Under the pieces are notes generated by a model. The model saw nothing but the letters and a program-made list of their open reading frames with translations, was not told the DNA's origin and did not search any database. From Anaspis maculata (lineage: Eukaryota > Arthropoda > Insecta > Coleoptera > Scraptiidae): a stretch of DNA of 64,000 nt. Where the stretch lies: the NCBI GenBank assembly GCA_949128115.1, contig OX421961.1, positions 50,640,171 to 50,704,170 of the forward strand, in the 5' to 3' direction. Numbering within the stretch: position 1 is the first letter of the stretch; the number at the start of each line of letters is the position of its first letter. Both the position numbers and the translations under genes were made by a program. This document shows positions 42,660 through 53,242 of this stretch, piece after piece.

Positions 42660-45193
42660 TGTCTTTTTCGCCGTCCTTTTTTCTTTTCCCTCTCCTCATC
42701 CTCCTATCCCCTCCACCTCCTCATGCCTCTTCCTCCTTCTCCACTTGAGTATACCAGAATTCATTTTCTCCACCTACTAGCTCAAGACTTTATAAACCTC
42801 TCGAAATCATCGATCGCATAAAAAAATATTTCCCCTGAAAAATACTTGCTTCAAGTGCATCCACTAATTAGGCGGGTTCGGTGCTTGCCCGGCTATTGAA
42901 GTTTCCGCCTTAAAAGTTAACTTGAAAAGAATGGAAATAGCAAATGTGAACGTTTGCTTTTTACTACATGATATGTCTTATTATTTTTTGTATAATGCAC
43001 CAGTGTATACCAGTGTCTTAATAGTGTATCAAATTGCACCACTATGTCTAAGAAAACAGAATTATTAAGAAATCAATCAAAAACAAGTTTCAAAATTTTT
43101 AGGATATTATTTTCAGCATATAGAATACTTCAGAATGTTTTGGAGATAATTCAAACAGTGTACATGGGCGTCGGCCATGGTTATCAGTTCAAGAGACCCC
43201 CATCAATATGCCTACCGCAAGTGGCATTTCTTAATACAGCAAAAAAAGCAATAGCGTCCCGACTATACCTACAGTATTCTACAATTTATATTATTTGCGC
43301 AAAAGTTTTTAGCCAACATATCTACCTATCATAAACTCTTCAAAAAATGTATTTAAAATCCAAATAGAGTACATGGTTTCAGGCTGCATGAATATTGCAT
43401 AAAATAACAACACTAACTCGAATGAAAGCCGATAGAACAGCACAACTAAAAGCAAATTTCCCTGGTAACGTAACGCACCCCGAGGAGACCTCTCCTGATG
43501 TCGGCTTAATTCACTTTCATGCGCGATTCAAACTTAACTCAATTTTTGTAGATTTACTCGCAGAAGCCCGGCAAAGAGACAGGAACGCTTGCAGCTCCAA
43601 GCTTTCCCCTTTTCTTTTCTTTTCTTTTCTGGATTTATTGCCCCTTCTGGAACGCCCGCGTCTTTTTTGCGCCCACTCTAACAAATTCATCGCCAGGACA
43701 AATCCAGACGAATAAAAAGGATCACGCGCACTCTTTACACTTCTTATGTGCTTTCATTCTTGGTGTTAGCACGGCTGTTCTACGCACGTAACTTTTGCAA
43801 TATTTTGAACGTCTGAGATTGTTTGGAAGTGGTCTGATAAGAGTGTACGTCTTGATATTCATGATTGTAGAGAGGTATGGGTATCTAACACTGTAGGTTG
43901 GTAGTTCAAGGAGTTGGATATAAAATAATAATAATATACTTTTACAAAATAATTTGAGGTGGGTACTCAAATAACTGAGGGACAAACGTTTGAACACACA
44001 ATTTTGAATGTTTTGCGAAGTAATCACTTACAGCCAGGTAACAACTGATTTGGAACTTATGCCAGGTTACTAGCAGTCGATGACCACAAGCCCATAATTT
44101 AATTATAAGTCCTCCAAGTAGTGTTGCCGTCTAGACTCAAGGCCATTTTAAAATTCGAAGACAAGACTCTAACTCTTGATGGAAATTTTTCAAGGGTCTA
44201 AAAAACCTCCTCCTTCAATACAAACACGTGACAAAAATATAAACATCTTTCAGCAAGAAAAACAGGCAAACTGAGGAGCAAGGAGCACATTGGAGGGACA
44301 CGTTTTCATTCCTGACTTTCCAAAAATGTTTATGTTGAAATTTGAACATGTAACCAAAATATCTTATTATTATTTACTACCCTTCGGTGCAAAAAAGCTG
44401 TCCTCCAACAAAATACCCTACTTAGGTATATTTACGTTCAAATTTCAAAACAAAGTCCAATCTACAGCCCTAGTAAGGTCCAAATCAGAAATTGTCTTGA
44501 AATTTTTGAAGTTCATGAAAATGGTTCAATTCAAGTTTGTGATCAGGGGAAAAAACAATTTAGAAAAATCTGGTTGTGAATTGGGGTAGGTACCTAATTA
44601 TCAAGAGGGTTGGGGGGTCGAAACCGAGAAAACGAAGTTCAACTCTGAAGCCACCCGCATTTGGTGGGCCGAAAATAATCCGGAGGAAAATAATTCAAAG
44701 CCGTGGAATCGAGGTATATGTGAATATTCAGAGTCAAGGCATCACATAAAGATGTCGCTAGTTATTCAATTCATTCGTGTAAATCCCGCGAAGCTCTACA
44801 ACACGATTCACTTGCTACACCTCGATATTCAACAACCGTCCCTGCTCGACGTCCGATGAAATGGCGAAATGATTGTGCGAATGAAGTAACGCACCCGCAC
44901 ATCAAACAAGTTGGTTTGCCGGCGTACTCCTGCTGTATCGACGCTCCAGACTCTGCGCACCCGCTTCCCAGCCACACCGCATTCCAGTGCGCTATATCAA
45001 ATTACCCATTGGAATTTTTGCGACTATACGCCGTTCGCGATCGTTTTGATGCGATAAAATATTCCGAATTACTGGGAATAAAGGAGTATCGGATGAAGAT
45101 TGACCGTTGTACCTGGACAAATCCGCCTGGGCTGCCGTCCGCTCCCGACTTGTCACGTCCGTTGCCGAGTGCTTCTGCGGGTCTGTTAGCGAA
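42660..45193. other. No gene supported; short CTTTT tract
   Basis: A pyrimidine-rich stretch at 42650-42745 and a (TTTTC)n tract at about 43606-43630. The 133-codon frame at 44856-45257 is in GC-richer sequence but runs into the tandem array and has no recognisable domain. Confidence 0.4.
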
Positions 45194-45746
45194 GAGTTTT
45201 GATCCCCTTCGAGGAACTGAGCTAAAGCCCGTTGACGTTGCGTCGCGACCCTCCTAGAGGCCGTAAAGTCGAAGCCTCAATTATGAGTCCCAGCCCACTT
45301 GGACGATGCCGAGTCGAAGCCCTGGCTGATGCGTCTTAGCCCCCTGGAGAAAGTCGAGTTGGAACCCTTCGGAGACGCGTTTTGATCCCCTTGGGGAAAG
45401 TTGAGTCGAGATCCCTCCAGGTTGAGTTTTGACCCGCCTTGAGGCCGATGAGTTGCTACTCCTTGAGTTACAACCCACCTCTAGGATGTCGTATCAGAGC
45501 CCTTGGATGTTGAGTCTTGAGCCGCCTCCAGGAGTCGAGTCAGAACCCTCCGACGATGAGTTCCAAACCTTCGCCAGATCGATGTGCCGAGTCCTTTCCG
45601 GTGTTGAGTTTCGACCCATCTCCAAGTCGTAGAGTTGGGACCCGTTGATTATGTGTTTCGAACTTCCTCCAGGATGCCGAGTCGCGATCCTTGGACGACG
45701 AGTTTCAACCCACTTCGAGGATGTCGAGTTGAAACCTCTGAATGAT
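45194..45746. repeat. Twelve-unit 46-bp tandem array
   Basis: 553 bp that divide into twelve units close to 46 bp. A typical unit starts GAGTTTYGACCCMCYTCGAG, then GATGYCGAGTYGAAACCCTT, then GGACGAT. Unit starts are marked by G(A/C)GT(T/C)TTGA-type sequence, for example 45284, 45377, 45424, 45558, 45606 and 45699. One interval is about twice the unit length, from a degenerate boundary. It is GC-richer than its surroundings. Because 46 is not a multiple of three it should not encode a repeat protein. Confidence 0.75.
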
Positions 45747-48700
45747 CCAGTCCCGATAAAAATGAGTTCTCTTGTTTCGGTATCTCGTGTAGCGGAGTGA
45801 TGACCTCGACGAGCGGGAGGTTAGTCTTGGTGAGTTGGGATTAGTGCTTACGATTGAGCTTTGTCGTGAAGAATGTATGATGGGGCTTACGCGTGCGTTC
45901 TGAATCTGCCTGCACGTGCTGGTGTCTGTGCTACTGTCTGTCATCGGTACAGCCACTGGTAAGCCTCGTCCTTTGTTGGATACCTTCACAGCAAGGTATT
46001 CGAGCTCTGGGGCCCTCTGGACTTGGCGTTGTGACTGCGGCACTCAGAGCACCGGACCTAGTGGGTTAGATCTGGAAACTCGCGGGTGAGCTTCCTCTGC
46101 GTTTCTGAAGCTCCTAGTTATTCGGAAAATGTAAATTTTGAGAACAACGTGAAAAATCAAGTAATTGGAGTAAAACAGAATCGCGTTTGTACCGGGGTTT
46201 GGACCTTACCGTTAAGTCGTAATTGTTGATCGAATTGATGAACTTCCCCACCCCTCCTTGAAACTAATAATTTTGTTTTAGAGCCACGACAGTTCCTGAC
46301 ATTTGCAGGTAGAGCTTGTCACGGGAATGAAGACGTTCTTATTCGAAACTAATGAATTCAATCCGGTACTCAACGACGCCACCGTTCAGATAGAGACTTT
46401 GTCAAAATGAATTGTTCGATCAGGAATAGTGTGGACGGCGATGATTTAGTGCGTAAGGGTAATAGTTGTTTCGACGCCTCTCCGCATCGGCTTTTCGGCG
46501 AACACCCTGTATAGTCAATTCTCTGCGTTTTGTTTCTCCTGACTATGACTGCGGCATTCTCTCACAAACTGGTAAACAACAACGAACCAGCGCGTATACG
46601 GGGCGTGCTCAAAAAGTTTCTCACAATTAAGTTTGTACCTTGACTTGAGTAATTGTTTCGCGCTCACCATCGGTTCGAAAGTTTTTGAAAGGGTGAAAGA
46701 CGGTTCAACATTTCCGGTTATAGGCACTGGCGACTGCGGGAATCTTTCTAAGCGTTAGGGCGACTCACGGTGAAACAAGGGAATGGGGCCCCACAAAGGT
46801 AGCCATATCCAATCCTTTCCAAACGGGCAAAAGAGACCATGGCCCAAAAAGAAGCAACAGCCTTTGAAAAGAATGCCACAAGGAGGTGGGCTACCATACA
46901 CACACCGGCCCACAAATCTGAGACGGCACTCGTGGTCGAAGTCACTCTTCCCTTTTCAGTGTCTAGAAGCCGGGCCTAACTCCAACATAACCTCCAACAT
47001 TAAGATAAATGTTGGATCTTATTGAACCACAAAAAGAACTTTGAACCACGAAAATCAGTCAAAAGTGAATGTTGGTCAAGGTGTAGAATCAGGTGTTCGT
47101 CGGAGGGTTGGGGTGCTGGGACGTCTGAAATAATCAGGGGAAACTCATCTTTTCGGGAATAGCATAGATCTTTTAGAGAACAATTTTACTCTGCGATGTG
47201 AAGGTAGGACTAGCAGGTATAGGAGCGAGCCATTATTTAAACCTTTTGACTAGTACATAGAGGTCAATAGATTGATGTTATGTTAAAAATTTATACGGTG
47301 TCTTATTGTGTTCAAACTCGAAGTCAGACCTGTCTCAACAATCTCGAGAACTCTATCCTCGAACAACAAGAAGAGAGGCAAAACGGGATATCGTCCTGAT
47401 GCTAAATGATCACCGGCCAAGTGGTTTCAAAAGCGGGAAACGTGATTCAATTCAAATAAGTTGAATTAAATTGAAGTACAATGGGTTGTCTACCCATTCA
47501 GGGGTAACTCCAAAGCTGTTGAGTCTTCCTCCAAGGTCCGGCTCCGGGTTTCCGCTTGTACATAGTTATTATTTGGTGGTCCACTGGTAGAGTGTATTTG
47601 AACATCAGAGAAGAAGCCACCGACCGACCGTTGATATCACTGCTCGCCAATGAGCATATGGGTGCGATAATGAACTGATGGCCAACAACAAATCTGTTGT
47701 CGATTATTGGATGTTCTGTCTAAACACGGCGGGAGTTTTTAATTTTTTCTACAACTATGAGTTATGACATAGCCCAAAGCACCTCTCTAGCCTGCCCCAC
47801 ACGCAACGTGTCGCAGGGTGTTTTCATCTGACAAATGACTCTTTATACTATGCTTGTTCCTTTTACGCATGCAATATGCGAAAACGACTATGACGTCACA
47901 TGGGCAAGAACATTTAAAACTTGGAAATGTGTATTAGCATGTCGGCACTGACTGACGGCCAGTATGCAGTCACCAAGCACCTGTTGAGGCTGGTTGCCAA
48001 CATTATCCGATTTTTCTTGAACTCTCCTACGAAAAAGGTGAAGATTTCAGCGTTCATCTATCTACGGAGCCCGAAGGGGCTGAAAATTTCCGAGCGTCAT
48101 GCATGTTTTTTTGGAGCTCCTCTTCTTCACTTGGTCAGTATGGACTGATGGACGAGGTCTGGATTGGCCCCAAAATGTATCCTCGTTGGTTGCTCACTTC
48201 AGCCTAGAATTTTTTTTGTGGATTGGTTACGAAGATACAGGGTGTTTGTTTTCTATGTTTAGGCCCTACTCAAGATGTCAAAGTTACAAAAAAGAACAAG
48301 ACTGTATTTGAAAAAAAAATTGACCATTCTTCACAGAAAAGTACATTTTCTGAGAACAATTTTGATTTCGCAGGACATGGTTTTTTTAATTTTGAGCAAA
48401 GCTCGTTCAAATTGGTTTTTTCTCATCTCTTTATTCAGCAAGAGATTATGTAGAAGAAAAAGTGATACGCAGAGAAATCATGTAAAATAACAATTTAAAC
48501 GCATTTTCGTCATCTTAGAAAAAAATCATGCCCGGCGCAATCAAAAGAATTTCAAGTGAAATTTTTTCACTTGAAATTCTTACTTTGATCTATTGTTGTC
48601 CGACCGCGGTCGAACTGTGCCGTGCGATTTTAGAAGCGTATCTCATAGCATTTTACCTGTACCTTCTGAATCCGTTGTCGGTTATTGTCGATCAGAAAAT

Positions 48701-49000
48701 ATATTTTTCTGTAAAAAATGTTCCAATTATTATTTCAAATACGGTCCGCTATTTGTTTTTCAGTGACTTTGTTACCTTGAGTAGTTCCAGTAGAAGAGTA
48801 TTACCGACGAACTTCATTGAATTTTATCAAACTTCGTTCGCCTTGTCGTGAAAAATCCGATCTAGACCTCGGAGGACCTCAGCAACCAAGGAGAGCAAGC
48901 AGCCCACAACGGTCCACACATCGCAGCGCAGCAATGACTTTTCACTATTCTGGACAGAGACCCTGGTCGCGCTCGAAGGTTATAAAATCACTGTAAGTAT
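45747..49000. other. No gene supported; two solo CAGGG-type ends
   Basis: A solo AACACCCTG before TATA occurs at about 46501-46513 and a solo CAGGGTGTTTG after GATA at 48238. The minus-strand frame 45705-46043 overlaps the tandem array and has no recognisable domain. The frame 48528-48851 is hydrophobic but unrecognised. An ATG at 48936 runs 20 codons to a GTAAGT at 48992, an unconfirmed possible exon. Confidence 0.4.
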
Positions 49001-49093
49001 TGTTACGAGAGGCGATTCTCGCGTGCATTCTGGAGCACACGCGGTCTTTCTAGACTGTTCGCATCAGACCGTAGTGCACAAGTGCGAAGCTCT

Positions 49094-49302
49094 GAATATT
49101 CCAGAACATACGCGATGGCTTGGCTATTGGAATAGCATGGGAGACTTCAATAGCCGAGTAGGAAAGATAAGGCGGATTGGCGGAGGCGCTGCCGTTTCGG
49201 CGGTGTAACATTCTTCGGGAGTCGCCTGGAAACCGTATGCCAAGTCATCGTGGAATTTGCTGGAGGACGATGGAAGATTCCAGAACAATAGTCGGAGCTA
49301 TA
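49094..49302 (+). promoter_or_regulatory. Two perfect heat-shock elements and TATA motif
   Basis: GAATATTCCAGAA (49094-49106) and GAAGATTCCAGAA (49273-49285) each fit the three-subunit heat-shock-factor site nGAAnnTTCnnGAAn exactly. The second is followed 13 bp later by TATA (49299-49302), the left flank of the inserted hairpin. Its right flank is TATAAAG, so before insertion the site would have read GAGCTATAAAGC, a good TATA box at promoter distance. The promoter role is inferred; the transcript downstream is unknown. Confidence 0.5.
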
Positions 49303-50235
49303 CAGGGTGTTCGTTTTTCGAGGCTAACCATGGGTATCTCGCTTATTTTGAGAGATACAAAGTCGGTTAAATCAGGAAAAAGTTGCGCATTTTCATGACG
49401 ATCATTGATCCAAAAAGAAGATCCAAAAATATATTTGACATATCGATTTTAGCTTTTGAGATATCGTGAAAAAACAGGAATTTGAATTTTTGTTTTCATT
49501 TTTTATTCAAAAAACGGTTGAAGGTGGCCTCTTCTAATCTAGACATTGTCAGGGCACTTTTTCAAGGGGAATCCAAAGCTGCCAAAATTTTTATTCTAGC
49601 TTTCAAAGCAACCGAGATACGACATTCAACTTTTTTCTGTAATGGGCGCCATATTGGATTTTGATATTTTTGAATACGGTATTCTTTTCTGGTTACAACG
49701 ATGTGTCACATGTCACTGTTGAATAAATGGTCAACATTTACGATTTTCTTATTGTCTGTGCTGATTTTGTTTCCAAAGCACACATTGAAAAATAAAAAAA
49801 AAATTTTTTGCTCAAAAGCATGAATTCAACAGTGACATGTGACACATCGTTGTAACCAGAAAAAAATATTGTATTCAAAAATGTCAAAATTCAATACGGC
49901 GCCCATAAGAGAAAAAAAAGTTGAATGTCATATCTCGGTTGTTTTGAAAGCTAGAATAAAGATTTTGACAACATTGTATTTCCCTTGGAAAAGTGCCTCC
50001 ACAATGTTTTAATCAGAAAAGGCTACCTTCAACCGTTTTTCAAATAAAAAATAAAAACAAAAATTACAAATTTCTGTTTATTCTCGATATCTCGAAAACT
50101 AAAACTGACAAGTCAAATATCTTTTTGGATCATTGATCGTCATGAAAATTCGCAATTTTTTTCTAATTTAACCGACTCTGTATCTCTAAAGATAAGCGAG
50201 ATACCCATGCTTAGCCTCGAAAAACGGACACCCTG
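49303..50235. mobile_element. 0.93-kb palindrome inserted in a TATA motif
   Basis: CAGGGTGTTCGTTTTTCGAGG at 49303 pairs with CCTCGAAAAACGGACACCCTG, allowing for a small difference, ending at 50235. TATA lies directly on both sides (49299-49302, 50236-50239), consistent with a 4-bp target duplication. The arms remain similar to a centre near 49765, with ATTGATCC/GGATCAAT and GTGACATGTGACACATCG mirrored. Non-coding. Confidence 0.82.
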
Positions 50236-50370
50236 TATAAAGCACGGATCCTCGGCTTATGGACAAGTATTTAATTCAGAGCGATAACGATAATAGCGAG
50301 TAGTATCGGCGATATACTTTAGCGCAAATAATTGTTGACGCGTGTATAACTGTATATGTTATAGTAGTTC

Positions 50371-52317
50371 TAGTACGTACGTTAGGGGAACCAACCTTGC
50401 ATTTCATCCCCATTGAAAACGCTTTTGCACGTGAGTAGTAGGTACCTTTTTGGGTAACTACTTTTTTTAAGTAATTTTTAAGAAGTGGTGCCCCGATGGG
50501 ACCCGCGACTGGCGTGCTTCCGAAGAGGTCGAAGGTCCAAAAAATTACCGTTTTTGAAATCGTTGCTTTTTTATACTTTTTTTGCTGGACTATATATTTC
50601 CAAGGTCGAGGAGCATAATGCAATAAATTTCCAGGAAGTATCTTGCACCAGTGCCGTACATAATATATAATATATTATATAATTTCACCATTGGGCTAGC
50701 CAGGACTCTGTCGGCCAAACACAAAAAGGGTGGCCACAAGTAGCTATAACTAGAAAAACAACGACGGTTATAATATTTGGTATCATTTCTGACCAAATCG
50801 CACATTCTGATTACAAAAATAAATATGCAATTTTGATAGAGACGTGTTTAAACCAGTTTTATCATAGAAAACATGATTTTTCTACCCTTGAAATTGATGT
50901 TTTGTAACTCTGCTTCCATCACTGTCCAATGTTATTAAAACTATGATTGTGACTTAGACAGTTGGTTTGGGCTATTTAACACAAAAATATCATTTGCTGA
51001 ACTTTTTTCCCGTTTTCACGAAGTCACAGCATGATTTTGTTTCTTGAGATGTATCATGTCAAAGCTTGACGTGACGAAACGTGCTATTTCACAGAAAAAA
51101 TTAGGCTAGGATCAGAATGTAGCGTTGATTTGGTACTTTATTCATTTCAAGGCATGGAAATAGTTTATTCTATCAAACAAAATAGAAAAAACTCAAATCG
51201 GAGTTGTATTTTAGTCATGACATCCTTTTTCTTTCGACATTGCGAGCTTTTGGAATTAAATTTCTACATGATACACGTTTTGGAACAAAACTACCGTGTG
51301 ACTTTGTCACATCGATAGAGACTTCTGGTGTAAGAAATAAGATATAAATCTATAAAATAGTTAAATTGAACAATCTATGTCAAAATTGTGATCATTAGTG
51401 TTTTGAACCACAATGGGAATATAGCTCAAAAACGACAAATTCATCGGTCGAAACTTTGCGGTTTTTCAGAGATTTATTCCGCAATGTCGGAAGAAAAACT
51501 ATGTCATGACTGAAATACGGCTCCGATTCCAGTTTTTTCTATATATTTTGTTTGATAGAGAAATCTATTTTCATGCCTTGAAATGAATAAAGTTTCAAAT
51601 CAAAGCCACATTTTGATCTTAGTCTAATTTTTCCTGTTAAATAGCACGTTTCATCACATCAAGCTTTGACATGATATATCTCAAGAAACAAAATCACTCC
51701 GTGACTTTGTGAGAACCGTAAAAAAAGTTCAGCAAATGATATTTTTGTGTGGAATAGCCCAAACTAACTGACTAAGTCAAAATCATAGCTATGACCACAT
51801 TGAACAATGGTAGAAGTAGAATCACAAAACATCAATTTTGAGGGTGAAAAAAATCATGTTTTTCTGATAAAACCGGGTCAAACACGTCTCTATCAAAGTT
51901 TCATGATTATTTTTGGAATCAGGATGTGCGATTTTGTCAGAAATGATACCAAACATGTCGAAAAAAGTGTTAGTTACGGTTTACCATAAGACTTGTGAAA
52001 AATCGCACCTCGGCCCCTTCGCAGCCGTCTGGTACGCCACTGGTGCATGACACTTTCTGGAAACTTGTCGCATTGTGTTCTTCTGCCTTGAAAATATATG
52101 GTCCAGCAAAAAAATAAGAGAAAAAAGCAACGATCTCAAAAATGGTAATTTTTTGGACCTTCGACCTCTTAGGGAGCACGCCAGTCACGTGTCCCATCGG
52201 GGCTCCACTTCTCAAAAATTACCTATAGGTACCTACCTACTACTTACGTGCAAAAGCGTTTTGCATCGGAATGAAATGCAAGGTTGGTCCTGATATGTGC
52301 CGCTAACGTCCGTACTA
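50371..52317. repeat. 1.9-kb palindrome without CAGGG ends
   Basis: TAGTACGTACGTTAG at 50371 pairs with CTAACGTCCGTACTA ending at 52317. Within the arms, GAACCAACCTTGCATTTC, the TTTTGCACGT block, GGTCCAAAAAATTACC and AGACGTGTTTAAACC are each mirrored. The centre is near 51345. Divergence between arms is appreciable. Small frames in the arms are mirror images and not genes. Confidence 0.8.
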
Positions 52318-53006
52318 TACCTACGCAGTAATAAACAGTGTGTGTTTTAAAACGATCGTCTCAATTATGAACGAACTTATACGCGAAATCCGTATTGGTA
52401 TGCACGTATCCACACTTCAAGGAAACTATAACTACACTGATTTGCACTATAGGTACATACAGATTCAATCAAGCTGAGCTGAACGTGCTACAATGCAACT
52501 GTGATTAAAGCTTGATTGCATTAGACATCTCCGAATAAAGGACGATGCAAATTCAAAAGAGACATGAATTTAAAAAAAAGCCAAGCCCGGCTCTGTACTC
52601 TGGTCCCATACGAATTGTACAGGTACCAGTGATGGCTATATGGAATTTAGGAATCAATATACAATACACGCTCGCGTATTCAGCATTTTCATGTCATATC
52701 GAGTGACGGCTTGTGAAAAATTGATGGAAACAAGGGTTGTCACAACAATATAATTGGGGAAATGATAATTAATGTACGAAGTATTGCGTAAATAATTCAG
52801 CCCGTAATTGGATATCTATTCATACACATATCAAATCAATTAAAAGTCCAATAACGTCACAATACTCTTGCAAAATTATGGTACATCAAAATTCGGCGAT
52901 GCAATAAATAAAATAATTGAAGATACTTACAGCATTAAATGTTCCAATTTGTAACGTAAAGACAGAACAGAATAGCTCCATGAACAAGTTGGAGTGGATA
53001 ACTAGG
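52318..53006. other. No recognisable feature
   Basis: AT-rich without supportable gene or repeat. AATAAA at 52331 is unassigned. Confidence 0.4.
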
Positions 53007-53008
53007 TA

Positions 53009-53138
53009 CCGTATGATCAAAAACTTTTATACTCAAAGGAGGCTGTGGTCTGGCCAAAATCAGCGTCGTTTGCCTGCCAGTGACCAGGACCACAGCCTCC
53101 CTTGAGTAAAAAAGTTTTCGATCATACCGATCAAACGG
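53009..53138. mobile_element. TA-flanked MITE, copy C
   Basis: Ends CCGTATGATCAAAAACTTTT and inverse AAAAAAGTTTTCGATCATACCG, with GGAGGCTGTGGTC / GACCACAGCCTCC inside. TA at 53007-53008 and 53139-53140. The right tip shows a short duplication (GATCATACCGATCAAACGG). The loop matches copy B at 28689 in reverse orientation. Confidence 0.78.
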
Positions 53139-53242
53139 TAAGGTTTGTGGTATAAGCTTCAACGTAAACAAAAGTAGTAAGTCTGGAAACCCAGGAAACC
53201 CCTGCATAACTTGTCAATTTGTGTGTTTAAATTACGATCGCA

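Larger units (their letters stand above)
49001..50370 (+). other. Candidate LTR or promoter segment interrupted by a hairpin
   Basis: Begins TGTTACGAGAGGCGATTCTC, resembling the 5' edge of many insect LTRs. It continues GC-rich with heat-shock elements and a TATA motif, then is broken by the element at 49303-50235. The sequence resumes AAGCACGGATCCTCGGC at 50240 and runs to about 50370, where a second palindrome begins. A polyadenylation-like AATAAA occurs beyond that at 52331. No second LTR or coding part is visible, so a solo LTR or a host promoter are both possible. Confidence 0.4.

Noticed and set aside
44856..45257. 133-codon frame in a GC-richer region
   Set aside because: No domain, and its 3' end overlaps the 46-bp array; the composition explains the open frame.
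48868..48992. Possible small first exon ending in GTAAGTATTG
   Set aside because: Only 20 codons from the ATG, no recognisable protein and no downstream exon identified.
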